A stretch of 54,641 nt of DNA from Verrucomicrobiota bacterium. Lineage in GTDB: Bacteria > Verrucomicrobiota > Verrucomicrobiia > Verrucomicrobiales > DEV007. Of the stretch, positions 44,470 through 54,641 are shown in pieces; position 1 is the stretch's first letter; every line of letters starts with the position of its first letter. Under the pieces are notes generated by a model. It did not search any database. It had not been told where the DNA came from and saw nothing but the letters and a program-made list of their open reading frames with translations. The stretch spans positions 1 to 54,641 of the forward strand of contig JAJRVS010000316.1 in the NCBI GenBank assembly GCA_024277195.1, read 5' to 3'. The position numbers and the translations under genes were made by a program.

Positions 44470-44997
44470 ATGGCAGATAAGGAAATAAGTAATAAAGGGG
44501 AGCAGGGGATCCAGGTGCGACCTGCGCTGCAGGCGGATGTGGTTTTTATTCACGCTTTGATTTCCGACTTGGCTGATTTTGAGAGCTTACAGCATCAGTT
44601 TGTGGCGAGTGTGGCCGATTTGGAGCAGGGCTTGATTGGGGTGGATCGTGCGGCGGAGGCTTTGGTGGCGGAGGTCGAGGGGCAGGTGGTGGCTTATGCG
44701 ATCTTTTTCCCTTCGTATTCGACTTTTATTGGGAAAGCAGGTTTGTGGTTGGAGGATTTGTATGTGAAGCCGGAGTTTCGTGGGCGCGGAGTGGGCAAGG
44801 CTTTGATCACGGCGGTGGCGGGCTTGGCAGAACAACGTGGCTGCCAGCGTTTTGAGTGGTCGGTGCTGGATTGGAATCAGCGGGCGATAGATTTTTATCA
44901 ATCGTTGGGAGCAGATGTGATGCCGGATTGGAGGACGGCGCGCTTGGATCGTGAGGGGATAGAGACCTTGGCGGGATGTGAGGGAGAGGGGGATTAG
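44470..44997 (+). CDS. GNAT acetyltransferase, polyamine/thialysine N-acetyltransferase-like
   Basis: 175 residues from ATG 44470; the longer frame upstream is basic and lies in the divergent gap. Acetyl-CoA dependent. The motif A block LWLEDLYVKPEFRGRGVGKAL holds the Q/R-x-x-G-x-G/A signature. The blocks FFPSYSTFIGKAG and FEWSVLDWNQRAIDFYQSLG match the spermidine/spermine or thialysine acetyltransferase group (SAT1-like). The Tyr near the C-terminal half fits a general acid. Substrate is not proven. It stands alone. Confidence 0.85.
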   Translation: MADKEISNKGEQGIQVRPALQADVVFIHALISDLADFESLQHQFVASVADLEQGLIGVDRAAEALVAEVEGQVVAYAIFFPSYSTFIGKAGLWLEDLYVKPEFRGRGVGKALITAVAGLAEQRGCQRFEWSVLDWNQRAIDFYQSLGADVMPDWRTARLDREGIETLAGCEGEGD

Positions 44998-45120
44998 GGA
45001 AATGATTCAAATGGGAGGGGCCACACAACAAGTAAAATAAATGAGGCCTGACCCTTTGTAAAACTTTGGTCGGCGTGGACAGATTTGGAAATCTATCCTA
45101 CGGGGGAATAACGGCGCAAA

Positions 45121-45151
45121 AAAAATGCCGGGCGTGATGCCCGGCATTTTT
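45121..45151 (-). terminator. Intrinsic terminator of the peroxiredoxin gene
   Basis: A perfect 13-base stem (45121-45133, 45139-45151) with loop GTGAT. It is GC-rich in the middle, flanked by A and T runs, and lies 22 bases past the peroxiredoxin stop on the minus strand. Confidence 0.9.
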
Positions 45152-45172
45152 GGAAGGATGGGTAAGTCTTTC

Positions 45173-45772
45173 TTACAAATCGTTGGAGTGGGATGCCAGG
45201 TAATCGGCAACTCCACTGGCGTCGGGTTTCATGGCGTCGTCGCCTTTTTGCCAGCCAGCAGGGCAGACTTCGCCGTGTTCTTCGGTGAACTGAAGGGCGT
45301 CGATCAAGCGCAGCATCTCGTCGATGTTGCGGCCGAGTGGCAAGTTATTGACCACTTGGTGCTGGACGATGCCTTCTTTGTCGATCAGGAAAGAAGCGCG
45401 TAGGGCGATGCCGGCGGCGTGTTCGACTCCGTAAGACTGGGTGATCGAGTGGCTGAGGTCAGCGACCATGGGGAACTTCACTGGGCCGATGCCACCTTTT
45501 TTGATGGGGGTCTCACGCCAGGCGTGGTGAGTGAATTGCGAATCGATCGATACACCGACGACTTGCACGCCGCGTTGTTCGAACTCAGCGATGCGTTTGT
45601 CGTGGGCGATGATTTCTGTCGGACAGACGAAGGTGAAATCCAGTGGCCAGAAAAACAGCACGACGTGCTGTCCTTTGAGAGAGGAAAGGCTGAAATCTTC
45701 TTTGATCGAGCCATCGCCCATGACGGCGGCTGCGGTGAAATCCGGGGCTTCTTGATTGACTAGTACGCTCAT
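45173..45772 (-). CDS. 2-Cys peroxiredoxin, AhpC/Prx1 type
   Basis: 199 residues, normal for a typical 2-Cys peroxiredoxin. It reduces hydrogen peroxide, organic peroxides and peroxynitrite. The peroxidatic cysteine is in FTFVCPTEI and the resolving cysteine in GEVCPAGW. The GGIGPVKFP and YGVEH blocks are characteristic of the group. No AhpF or dedicated reductase is adjacent. Divergent from the mpl gene through a 200-base gap with no clear OxyR or PerR site by eye. Confidence 0.95.
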   Translation of the reverse strand: MSVLVNQEAPDFTAAAVMGDGSIKEDFSLSSLKGQHVVLFFWPLDFTFVCPTEIIAHDKRIAEFEQRGVQVVGVSIDSQFTHHAWRETPIKKGGIGPVKFPMVADLSHSITQSYGVEHAAGIALRASFLIDKEGIVQHQVVNNLPLGRNIDEMLRLIDALQFTEEHGEVCPAGWQKGDDAMKPDASGVADYLASHSNDL

Positions 45773-45975
45773 AATTACAGTGTGTTGGTATTTTTCTTTT
45801 GATGGGTGCTGAATTCAGACGACACCCGATTGATGAGAGAGATTTAAGCGGGTTTGAGTGACCTTGCAATGGATTTTGCAGCTATGGGTGGAAGGATATT
45901 GCGTTTTTGTTCTGTTAGTGAGTTGGAATGTGGTTTATGCAAAGCCAAGTAATTGAAAAAAACGAAGGGTCAGAG

Positions 45976-47364
45976 ATGGACGATCAAGCAAAACATTTTT
46001 ATTTTATGGGGATCTGCGGCACGGCGATGGGATCGGCGGCGGTGGCACTGAAGGAGCGTGGTTACCGGGTCACGGGTTCGGATGCGTCGGTTTACCCTCC
46101 GATGTCCACATTTTTGACCAGTCATGGCATTGAACTGAAGGAAGGCTATCAGGCGGAGCATGTGCCTGAAGATGCGGATTACATTGTGGTGGGCAACGCA
46201 CTTAGCCGAGGCAATGCGGAGGTTGAGACGGTGCTCAATCGCAAGCTGCGTTATTTGTCGCTGCCGGAGTTGTTGAAGGAGTTTTTTCTGCGTGGCAAAC
46301 GCAATTTTGTTATCAGCGGAACCCATGGCAAAACCACGACGTCTTCGATGTTGGCGTGGCTGTTGCAGCACGCGGGTTTGCAGCCGGGATTCATGATCGG
46401 TGGCATTCCGAGGAATTTCGGGGAGGGGGCTCGTTTGATGGATTCGGATTTTGTGGTGATGGAGGGGGATGAATACGACACAGCTTTTTTTGACAAACGT
46501 TCGAAGTTCTTGCACTACCTGCCCGAGTTTGTGGTGGTGAATAACATCGAATTTGATCATGCGGATATTTTTGACAGCATCGAGGACATCAAGCTGTCGT
46601 TTCGTCGGATGCTGAACATCGTGCCGTCTAATGGTTTGGTATGCATCAATGGTGATGATGCCAATTGCCTTGAAGTGGCGGAGAATTGTCCGGCTCCAGT
46701 GAAGAGGGTGGGGATGGGTGAAACTTGTGATGTGAGGATTGAAAAAGTAGAATATCACGGTGGAGCGTCATCATTTGTGATTGACGGGGAGTCCTATCAA
46801 ATAGGTATGGATGGAGAGTATAACGTGCGCAACGCAGCGATGGCTGTATCCGGTGCGCTTTTTGCGGGAGTGGAGCCTGGGGTAATTCGGGCGGGATTGC
46901 TGAAATTTGAAGGCATTGCACGGCGTCAGGAAGTGCGTGGAGTGACGGATAGTGGCATCACTGTGGTCGATGATTTTGCTCATCACCCGACAGCGATTCG
47001 CGAGGCCTTGAAAGGTATGCGTCGTCGTTTTGAGGGGGCTCGATTGTGGGCGGTATTCGAGCCGCGCTCGAATACCACTCGGCGTAAAGTGTTTCAGAAT
47101 GAATTGCCGGAAGCTCTGGGTGAAGCCGATGCGGTGTGTGTGTCCGCGGTGGAGGATCCAGGTAAGGTGGCGGAGGAAGATAGGCTTGATCCTGAGTTGG
47201 TGATGGCGACCTTGAGAGAAAAAGGGGTGCCGGCTTTTTATGAAAAGGGAGCCGATGCGATTGTTGAGCGCCTGAAAAAGGAGAGCGGCGAGGGGGACGT
47301 GGTGATTGTGTTGAGCAATGGAGGTTTTGGCGGCATTCATGAAAAACTGTTATCGGCCTTGTAG
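45976..47364 (+). CDS. mpl: UDP-MurNAc:tripeptide ligase (Mpl)
   Basis: 462 residues from ATG 45976, which has GAAGGG upstream; two earlier ATGs (45928, 45937) lack support. Mur-ligase fold: N-terminal FMGICGTAMGSAA (nucleotide binding), then SGTHGKTTTSSML (P-loop), MEGDEYDTAFFD and the C-terminal VVDDFAHHPTAI. The GICGTAMG and DEYDTAFFDKRSKF features separate Mpl from MurC. It attaches the recycled tripeptide L-Ala-gamma-D-Glu-mDAP directly to UDP-MurNAc. Together with the M14 gene downstream and the S66 enzyme at 154 it points to a working murein-recycling pathway. Confidence 0.95.
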   Translation: MDDQAKHFYFMGICGTAMGSAAVALKERGYRVTGSDASVYPPMSTFLTSHGIELKEGYQAEHVPEDADYIVVGNALSRGNAEVETVLNRKLRYLSLPELLKEFFLRGKRNFVISGTHGKTTTSSMLAWLLQHAGLQPGFMIGGIPRNFGEGARLMDSDFVVMEGDEYDTAFFDKRSKFLHYLPEFVVVNNIEFDHADIFDSIEDIKLSFRRMLNIVPSNGLVCINGDDANCLEVAENCPAPVKRVGMGETCDVRIEKVEYHGGASSFVIDGESYQIGMDGEYNVRNAAMAVSGALFAGVEPGVIRAGLLKFEGIARRQEVRGVTDSGITVVDDFAHHPTAIREALKGMRRRFEGARLWAVFEPRSNTTRRKVFQNELPEALGEADAVCVSAVEDPGKVAEEDRLDPELVMATLREKGVPAFYEKGADAIVERLKKESGEGDVVIVLSNGGFGGIHEKLLSAL

Positions 47365-47402
47365 TTTGTCATTTTGGCGGCTGTGTATTTTTGGGGAAAA
47401 TC

Positions 47403-48179
47403 ATGAAAGCTACAGATCAACAGTGGTTGCACCATCATTCGTGCCATGACTATGATTTGCTGACGGCAAGGTGGAAGCATTTGGCGCAAAAAACTGGTTT
47501 GGAAATTGTTGTATTGGCTAACCAATCAGGTTATGAAATTTTTGCTTTGCGTGGAGTAGGTAAAGTGCAGGGAGGTGGGTTGTATCTGTCGGCGGGGGTG
47601 CATGGGGATGAGCCGGCGACGGTGTGGGCTTTGTTGCAGTGGGCGGAAGCGAATCAAGAGCGCTTGGCGGGAGAGTCGATCATTATCCTACCTTGTGTCA
47701 ACCCTTGGGGCTTGGTCAATAATTTGCGTTGGGATGAGCAGGGGCGCGATTTGAATCGTATGTTTCAGAATGAATCGTTGCCGTTTTTTTTGTCATGGCG
47801 AAAATTACTAGGCAAGCAGCAATTTCTATTGACCTTGAACTTGCACGAGGACTATGATGCGCAGGGGATTTACGTGTATGAGTTGGCTCCGCCTGATGTC
47901 AATGTATCGGATCAGGTTTTCACCCGCATAGAATCTATTATCCCACGTGAGAGTCGTGAGGAGGTTGAAGGCAGGCCGGTTAGAGCTGGCATGGTTCATC
48001 GCAGCAAGGATCTTCGGCGGGTGGTGGAAGAGGAGCTTGAAGGAGGTTACCCCGAAGCGATATATCTCTACTTGAATCACACCCGGTTAGCCTTGACGTT
48101 CGAGACTCCTTCGGAGTTTGCTTTTCACGAACGGGTGCAGGCGCAGGTGGGGTTTATCGAGGGGGTGATGACTATCTAA
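47403..48179 (+). CDS. M14-type zinc carboxypeptidase, MpaA/aspartoacylase-like
   Basis: 258 residues. Zinc ligands and catalytic Glu are visible: the first pair in SAGVHGDEPAT (His and Glu), the Asn/Arg block DLNRMF, and the second His in LNLHEDYDAQG. M14 members of this length include MpaA, which cuts the gamma-D-Glu-mDAP bond of murein peptides, and succinylglutamate desuccinylase-like proteins. It begins 38 bases after mpl on the same strand, and Mpl uses murein tripeptide, so a peptidase for murein peptides is the best guess. ATG 47403 is preferred over the TTG at 47391. Confidence 0.83.
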   Translation: MKATDQQWLHHHSCHDYDLLTARWKHLAQKTGLEIVVLANQSGYEIFALRGVGKVQGGGLYLSAGVHGDEPATVWALLQWAEANQERLAGESIIILPCVNPWGLVNNLRWDEQGRDLNRMFQNESLPFFLSWRKLLGKQQFLLTLNLHEDYDAQGIYVYELAPPDVNVSDQVFTRIESIIPRESREEVEGRPVRAGMVHRSKDLRRVVEEELEGGYPEAIYLYLNHTRLALTFETPSEFAFHERVQAQVGFIEGVMTI

Positions 48180-48187
48180 ACTGTTAA

Positions 48188-48874
48188 ATGCAAAGGCTAT
48201 TTATTCTGTGTTTTCTTATTTCCCCTCACCTGTTTTTGGCAGGGTGTAAGCAAAGCGTTCGTCAAATTCAGAGTGTAGATCCAATAGTTGGTGCATGGAT
48301 CACTTTTGATGAAACTAGGATTATTGTTAATGCTGATGGTTCCGGTATTCAAAAATTTGAAAGGGAAATGTATTATGAGCTAAACAAAACATATGCTGGT
48401 ATAGAAACGAAGTTGAGTTGGAACAGTGTGGGAGATAGCAAATATACTATTTTCTATGAGGGTAGTAAATCACCAGAATTATGCGTGATTGAGAATGGAC
48501 AGTTAATTTTTGATCAAGGTGATTATAAAAATGTTCTAGAGCGAATTGAATTAGTCGAGGGGAAGATTGTGTCAATTTCGGGTAGGAAATATTTAGGTAA
48601 CGACTATTCTACGAAAGGATCCTTAGTGTTCTTTAGGGGGGCTGTAATTAGGGGGGCGGATGCGGGAAGTATTAAGTTAATAAAGGGACCGAAATATTTC
48701 TATTCGGTTGCAGATAATCAAGGCGTTTATATTTATGGGAAGCTTTTGAAGGGAGCTGATCCAAAAACATTTACAATTGATGAGAGTGAACCCGATACCG
48801 AGATATATACCATGATGGATGCTAATCATAAATGGAAGTTTGATCCCCCGGCATGGCCTCAATTAGTCCAGTAA
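48188..48874 (+). CDS. Lipoprotein with lipocalin-like N terminus and DKNYY-like repeats
   Basis: 228 residues with a lipoprotein signal (lipobox LAGCKQ, Cys about residue 20). The start IVGAWITFDETRIIVNADGSG has the lipocalin-like opening. The C-terminal half has KYFYSVADNQGVYIYGKLLKGADPKTFTI, which looks like a DKNYY-family repeat. It follows the M14 gene by eight bases and may be co-transcribed. Codon use is more AT-rich than in most neighbours, suggesting acquisition, but this is only an impression. Function unknown. Confidence 0.75.
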   Translation: MQRLFILCFLISPHLFLAGCKQSVRQIQSVDPIVGAWITFDETRIIVNADGSGIQKFEREMYYELNKTYAGIETKLSWNSVGDSKYTIFYEGSKSPELCVIENGQLIFDQGDYKNVLERIELVEGKIVSISGRKYLGNDYSTKGSLVFFRGAVIRGADAGSIKLIKGPKYFYSVADNQGVYIYGKLLKGADPKTFTIDESEPDTEIYTMMDANHKWKFDPPAWPQLVQ

Positions 48875-49003
48875 CATGAAGGATTTAAATATCGAGGATT
48901 CGACGCAGGTGAAAAGTGAAATGGGAGTCGTGGTTGATTTTGTGAATGGGCAAAGTATGGTTTTAATAATCCTTGGATATTTGTGTATCTTACTTTATTG
49001 ATT

Positions 49004-49738
49004 ATGCCTAATCATTCTCATCCCAATAGTCGCATCGCTTTGTTTATTGATGCGGATAATGCACCTGCGGTAAAGATAGAGTTTATTATTTCGGAACTTG
49101 CTACTTACGGAGTGGTGAATATCCGGCGTGCTTATGGGAACTGGAAAAAACAGGCGCTTTCAGGATGGGAAAAGGTATTACATGAGTACGCGATTAAGCC
49201 GATTCAAACTTTTGATATCGTAAAGGGGAAAAATGCTTCGGATATGGCCTTGTTGATTGATGCCATGGACACTCTGTATACAAAAGAGGTGGAGATATTT
49301 TGTTTGGTTTCATCTGATAGTGATTTTACTCCGCTGGTATTGCGGCTTCGTGCAGAGGGCAAGCAGGTAATAGGTTTTGGTAAACAAAGCACTCCGGCAC
49401 CTTTTGTGAATGCTTGCAGTAAGTTTTTGTTTCTCGATGAGAGTCCTGCAAATAAGAAGTCAAAGAAGAAGGTGGCGGTCAAACAGCTCAAAGGCAATTC
49501 CAAGTTGATAACCACTTTGAAAAATGCCGTTAAAGAGGCAGCGGGGGACGACGGGTGGGCGGTGCTTGGTCCGGTGGGTTCGCATATTTCCAATCAAGGG
49601 CCATTTGATCATCGAACTTATGGCTTTAAGAAATTGAGTGATCTGTTTGCGTCGATTGATATTTTTGAGGTGGAGCAGGTTCAGCGCGAGCAACAAAACG
49701 TGATACGGGTGCGCTTAATAGGGCCGCATCCTGCTTGA
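49004..49738 (+). CDS. NYN (LabA-like PIN) ribonuclease with OST-HTH/LOTUS domain
   Basis: 244 residues from ATG 49004. The NYN domain has acidic residues in the PIN arrangement: ALFIDADNAP (first Asp pair), KGKNASDMALLIDAMD (Asp), and FCLVSSDSDFTPLVL with the last Asp pair. A short basic linker (NKKSKKKVAVKQLKG) leads to a C-terminal OST-HTH/LOTUS-like domain (residues about 175-240, HRTYGFKKLSDLFASI). The family is widespread and tied to RNA turnover. It stands alone and converges with the diheme cytochrome gene. Confidence 0.88.
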   Translation: MPNHSHPNSRIALFIDADNAPAVKIEFIISELATYGVVNIRRAYGNWKKQALSGWEKVLHEYAIKPIQTFDIVKGKNASDMALLIDAMDTLYTKEVEIFCLVSSDSDFTPLVLRLRAEGKQVIGFGKQSTPAPFVNACSKFLFLDESPANKKSKKKVAVKQLKGNSKLITTLKNAVKEAAGDDGWAVLGPVGSHISNQGPFDHRTYGFKKLSDLFASIDIFEVEQVQREQQNVIRVRLIGPHPA

Positions 49739-49755
49739 ATATTGAAGCGACCATT

Positions 49756-51189
49756 TCACAGAGTCTTCAAATATTCGATCAAGGCGGTGCGTTCTTGATC
49801 ACTGAGCTCATCGGCGAAGTCGTGGCCTTGGTTGCCGTAACCGGGCAGGGTGGTGTCGTAGATTTTGCTATCGCCTCCGCTGGCGCGTTTTTGATAATTC
49901 CAACCGACGGTTTTAAAATTGTAATCAGAGGTGTTGAAACTGCGTTGCCAGAATTTGGGGCGTAGTTTGCTGTTGAGCAGGGTGAGCAAGTCGGGCACGG
50001 AGCCGTTGTGCAAATAAGGGGCGGTGGCCCAGATACCATCGAGAGGGGGCGCGATGTAACCGTCACCGGGCTCTAGTCGGGCGGCGTGTGGGCCCTTGCC
50101 GAACCAGCTGTTGGCGTAAGTGTGACTGTCCACGCTGCGTTGCCAATCCGATAACATGGCATCGGTTTTGATGGTATTCAGCTTGATCATGTAATTGGGG
50201 TAGTCGGCTTGTGGACCGTGTTTGCCATGACAGCGGACACATTCCTCGGCAAAAATCTGTTCGCCTTGTTGGGCCAGAGCGGTGTTGATGTTGTCTGGCC
50301 AGCTGGGGGCTTGCAGGGTAAGCAGGTAGGCATGCACATCGGCGAATTTTTTATCGATTTCGACGGCTTCGCTGCTGTCCTTGAGAGTCAATAAGCTGGA
50401 GGCCATCATCAAACGGGCAAAATCCCCACGTCCGGATCCGGTGTAGTAGAGCGCGTTTTTTTTCTTTAACAACCACAGCGCAGGTACATCGGTGGGGATC
50501 ACCGTTTGTTTTTTGTTTTCCTTTATTGCCGGGGGATTTTCGATCCATTCTAGGGTAAGAGGATTGCGGTGGCGTCCGAGTACAAATGCGAGGTTGTCGG
50601 CGGGATTGACACCGCGCACGCGGGTTTGAATCAAGGGAGAGACGAGCAGAAAACGATCATGCAGGGTTTTGTAGGCCTGACGCTGGGGGGAGTCGGCTCC
50701 GTGCATGGCAAGGATCATTTTGTCGACCATGTCCACTGTGGAGGTGCGGTCGGCGCTGAAGTCGACGATTGAATTGCCTAGCCCAATGATAAATTTGCCG
50801 TTAAGGGTCTGGGCGTGGCAGCGCAGGCAGTTGGAAGTCACTACGCGCACGCCGTTGGGCGCGGTGACGGCGGTGTAGTGGTAGGCCAGAGCGGCTTGAT
50901 CCCCTTTACGCTTGAGTTGGTTTTTGCCCGCCGGGCGAGCCATAGTGAAAAGGTCGATCGGAATGCCGCTGACGATGTAGTCACCTTCGACCAGGTAGCG
51001 GTAACCTTTTTTGGGATCCCCGGGGCGTTGTTCGGAGACTGGGATGCGGGTGCGGTAGCGTGATTTAGGGGTGTCTTTGTTAGATGAAGGATCGTCTGCC
51101 GCCAGCATTGCAGATGAAAGTGAAACAGCAGCTAGGGCGGCTATTAGGAGGAGTGATAAGCTCGGCCATTTTGGGAGGGTGAATTGCAT
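49756..51189 (-). CDS. Diheme c-type cytochrome, peroxidase-like
   Basis: 477 residues from ATG 51189; the frame upstream lacks a signal. It has a Sec signal (LLLIAALAAVSLSSAMLA), two CXXCH heme motifs (CLRCHAQT around residue 122 and CVRCHGKH around 322) and a C-terminal block ATAPYLHNGSVPDLLTLL typical of the diheme cytochrome c peroxidase/MauG-related superfamily. The long region between the hemes (LRTRVRGVNPADNLAFV onward) is unusual. Function is not known; a periplasmic electron-transfer or oxidation role is likely. It lies just downstream of acs on the same strand, 186 bases apart. Confidence 0.83.
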   Translation of the reverse strand: MQFTLPKWPSLSLLLIAALAAVSLSSAMLAADDPSSNKDTPKSRYRTRIPVSEQRPGDPKKGYRYLVEGDYIVSGIPIDLFTMARPAGKNQLKRKGDQAALAYHYTAVTAPNGVRVVTSNCLRCHAQTLNGKFIIGLGNSIVDFSADRTSTVDMVDKMILAMHGADSPQRQAYKTLHDRFLLVSPLIQTRVRGVNPADNLAFVLGRHRNPLTLEWIENPPAIKENKKQTVIPTDVPALWLLKKKNALYYTGSGRGDFARLMMASSLLTLKDSSEAVEIDKKFADVHAYLLTLQAPSWPDNINTALAQQGEQIFAEECVRCHGKHGPQADYPNYMIKLNTIKTDAMLSDWQRSVDSHTYANSWFGKGPHAARLEPGDGYIAPPLDGIWATAPYLHNGSVPDLLTLLNSKLRPKFWQRSFNTSDYNFKTVGWNYQKRASGGDSKIYDTTLPGYGNQGHDFADELSDQERTALIEYLKTL

Positions 51190-51288
51190 CGGGTAGGTAG
51201 GCGTGGGGCTAGCTGTTTTTTGAGAGAAGAAGCGTGTAGCTCTGATAAATAACATATCGAAACTGAAAGGGGTTGACAACAGAAAACG

Positions 51289-51309
51289 GGGCAGGCGGAG
51301 CGCCCGCCC
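51289..51309 (-). terminator. GC-rich hairpin after acs
   Basis: Arms GGGC-A-GGCG (51289-51297) and CGCC-C-GCCC (51301-51309) pair with one mismatch. On the minus strand it is followed by CGTTTTCTGTTG. Downstream of the acs stop at 51376, so a terminator is likely; it may also be a dispersed repeat. Confidence 0.55.
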
Positions 51310-51375
51310 TGCAACTGATCCAACGCTAACCGCATTGTAAGGCGAGCGCTTCGTTTGCCCGTAGGGTTCGCTGAA

Positions 51376-53349
<1,974 letters not shown>

Positions 53350-53354
53350 GGTTC

Positions 53355-53389
53355 TAGGAGTTAGAAGGTAGAAGTGAGGAGATAGAATA
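53355..53389. repeat. Second TAGRAGN heptad array
   Basis: Units TAGGAGT, TAGAAGG, TAGAAGT, GAGGAGA, TAGAATA fill most of the gap between acs and the pseudouridine synthase. Same heptad as at 108-148. Confidence 0.7.
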
Positions 53390-53428
53390 TTCGGTAGGGC
53401 GGGACGGTAACAAGAATTGTGGTGGGGC

Positions 53429-54199
53429 TCAAATCTTTTTCTGCGCCCGTGCCCGTTTTGTTTTTTTCGGCAAGTTGTTTTGCATCATGGCGGCTTCGAT
53501 TTCCTGATGGCTGAGGATTTTCCATTTCCCCGGCAAGAGGTCGTGAGCCATGAGGTTGCCGATGCGGATGCGTTCGAGGTTTTTTACTCGGTAGCCGAGT
53601 TTGTCGAACATGTTGCGGATCTGGCGTTTGTATCCTTGAGTGAGGACGACACTGACCCGTCTCACACTGAGCGGTTTGACGCTTTTGGCCACGGCCAGGC
53701 CGTCCTCCAGACGAATGCCTCGGGTGAGGCGTTCGATGTGGTCGTGGTTGAAATTTTGATTGAGAGTGACGTGGTATTCCTTCTCAATTTGATGTTTGGG
53801 ATGTGAGAGATGCTCGGAGAGCTTGCTGGCGTTGCTGAGTAGGATGAGTCCGCGGCTATCTTGGTCGAGGCGACCGATGTGCGGCAGGTGATGAAAGGCG
53901 GGCGGTATCAGGTTGTAAATGGTGTCGCGCCCCTGTGGGTCTCCGCGAGAGCAGAGGAAGTCTCTGGGTTTGTTGAGCAAGATGGTGGTCTCGCGTGCCT
54001 GCTGCAGGATCATGCCGTTGTGGCGAACGGTGTCACCGGGCAGTACCCGGGCGCCCATGTTTTTGCAGGTTTCGCCGTTGATCTGGATTTGTCCGGCGGC
54101 GATGAGATTCTCGCAGCCACGTCGCGAGCCAAGTCCGCAGGATGCTAGAAAGCGGTTGAGGCGGATGCCTTCACGTGATGTCGATGATCGGGAAGGCAT
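53429..54199 (-). CDS. rRNA pseudouridine synthase, RsuA/RluB/E/F family
   Basis: 256 residues from ATG 54199 (a GTG at 54262 would add 21 residues). The N-terminal S4 domain is [21 protein letters not shown] with VLPGDTV. The catalytic part has [10 protein letters not shown], the active-site aspartate in [15 protein letters not shown], and EKEYHVTL. The Lys/Arg-rich C terminus ([13 protein letters not shown]) may bind RNA. It modifies 16S or 23S rRNA; the exact site cannot be predicted. Confidence 0.92.
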   Translation of the reverse strand: MPSRSSTSREGIRLNRFLASCGLGSRRGCENLIAAGQIQINGETCKNMGARVLPGDTVRHNGMILQQARETTILLNKPRDFLCSRGDPQGRDTIYNLIPPAFHHLPHIGRLDQDSRGLILLSNASKLSEHLSHPKHQIEKEYHVTLNQNFNHDHIERLTRGIRLEDGLAVAKSVKPLSVRRVSVVLTQGYKRQIRNMFDKLGYRVKNLERIRIGNLMAHDLLPGKWKILSHQEIEAAMMQNNLPKKTKRARAQKKI

Positions 54200-54295
54200 G
54201 AGATCGAGGATCTGTTTTTGAGGGCGTGTTGTTTTCTTCGCCGAAGGGGCGTGAAAAGGCACTCTAAGTTAACTAATCATGGACAGGTTGCCCAT

Positions 54296-54319
54296 GCTAC
54301 GCAGGGATGCCTGCGTGGC
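54296..54319. other. Inverted repeat between small basic protein and pseudouridine synthase genes
   Basis: GCTACGCAGG (54296-54305) pairs with CCTGCGTGGC (54310-54319) over ten bases, one as a G-T pair, with a GATG loop. No T-run follows on either strand. It may be a weak terminator or a dispersed palindromic element. Confidence 0.5.
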
Positions 54320-54324
54320 GGACT

Positions 54325-54480
54325 TTAGGCGTCGGGTTTGGTTTTTGGCAAGCCAAGAGGCGTGGTGCCTTCTTTCCATTCGCCGCGTTCGCGCATCAAT
54401 TTGATGCGTTCAAAACGTTTCAATACGCTGCGTTTAGAGCCAACGCTTTTTGAACCTTTAAGACTGGGATGTTGAGACAT
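54325..54480 (-). CDS. Small basic protein, Verrucomicrobia/Chlamydiae type
   Basis: 51 residues from ATG 54480. MSQHPSLKGS, then GSKRSVLKRFERIKLMRERG, ending LGLPKTKPDA. About a quarter of the residues are Lys or Arg. It matches the small basic protein family known from Verrucomicrobia and Chlamydiae (TIGR04137 from memory), thought to associate with RNA or the ribosome. This is the strongest taxonomic marker in the window. A good promoter lies upstream. Confidence 0.9.
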   Translation of the reverse strand: MSQHPSLKGSKSVGSKRSVLKRFERIKLMRERGEWKEGTTPLGLPKTKPDA

Positions 54481-54529
54481 AATACCAAGAATTGAATGTT
54501 TTTTACTGAGCCCTCGTGGAGGGGCGGCG

Positions 54530-54558
54530 AAAGTAGACGCAGTATGAGGGAATTGCAA
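54530..54558 (-). promoter_or_regulatory. Sigma70-type promoter of the small basic protein gene
   Basis: On the minus strand TTGCAA (54553-54558) and TACTTT (54530-54535) are separated by 17 bases, 50 bases before the ATG. The gap to the ATG is AT-rich and GAGGG-containing. Good spacing, unproven. Confidence 0.6.
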
Positions 54559-54641
54559 GCGATGCTTCAAATTTACTTGCGGGGAGGATTTGCAGGTGTG
54601 AATGCAGAAAATCGCAGCAGGAAAAAGTCAGCAGGAATAAA

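Noticed and set aside
45060-45110. AGATTT-GG-AAATCT palindrome after the acetyltransferase gene
   Set aside because: Too short and AT-rich to call an operator, with no divergent promoter that it would control.

Overview
The window looks like a chromosomal segment of a Verrucomicrobiota bacterium, probably in the Verrucomicrobiales. The clearest marker is the 51-residue lysine/arginine-rich small basic protein at 54325-54480, a family I know only from Verrucomicrobia and Chlamydiae. The DUF1501/DUF1800 pair, the secreted SGNH hydrolase and a TGTTC-N4-GAACA operator fit the same phylum. No rRNA, tRNA or CRISPR array was seen. Genes are densely packed on both strands, mostly as single genes or short operons.

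Layout. 1-4262: end of an unidentified gene, an LD-carboxypeptidase, diacylglycerol/undecaprenol kinase and PEP carboxylase. 4290-10593 (minus strand): a six-gene operon encoding a tetraheme cytochrome, an NrfC-like FeS protein, an NrfD-like quinol oxidase subunit, an octaheme hydroxylamine-oxidoreductase-family cytochrome, a small unknown protein and a lipoprotein. This reads as nrfBCD with NrfA replaced by an octaheme enzyme. 10906-13322: a REP-associated (RAYT) transposase and a Y-family DNA polymerase behind a near-ideal LexA box. 13590-16860: a glycosyltransferase, an RNA ligase plus HD-Pnk RNA-repair operon, and MoaC. 16927-22558: DUF1501/DUF1800 secreted proteins, a membrane-anchored unknown and a cysteine desulfurase.

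22609-27298 is a conflict-type island: a VapBC toxin-antitoxin pair, a 950-residue TOTE-type primase-helicase-nuclease fusion, and an antitoxin whose RelE-type toxin is broken by one in-frame stop codon (a pseudogene found by translating the gap). 27411-31934 holds branched-chain amino-acid genes (ilvN, ilvC, divergent ilvY) with an HAD phosphatase, a 56-residue unannotated ORF and a repeat-rich gap. 32046-38149: a ModF-like ABC protein, a proteolipid-like membrane protein, an SGNH hydrolase and two tandemly duplicated MFS transporters.

38372-40726 is a bufferin-like RiPP cluster: a Tat-exported cysteine-rich precursor (nine Cys), an MNIO (DUF692) enzyme and a DUF2063/BufC partner, with a strong hairpin between precursor and enzyme genes. 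The rest is EF-G (type 2 subfamily), a YeiH-type transporter, a GNAT acetyltransferase, a peroxiredoxin, a murein-recycling pair (Mpl and an M14 peptidase), a lipoprotein, a NYN/LOTUS protein, a diheme cytochrome, acetyl-CoA synthetase, an RluB-type pseudouridine synthase and the small basic protein.

The strongest leads are the Nrf-like octaheme operon, the bufferin-like cluster, the TOTE fusion with its toxin-antitoxin neighbours, and the RNA-repair operon. All family assignments are by motif and memory; no database search was run.
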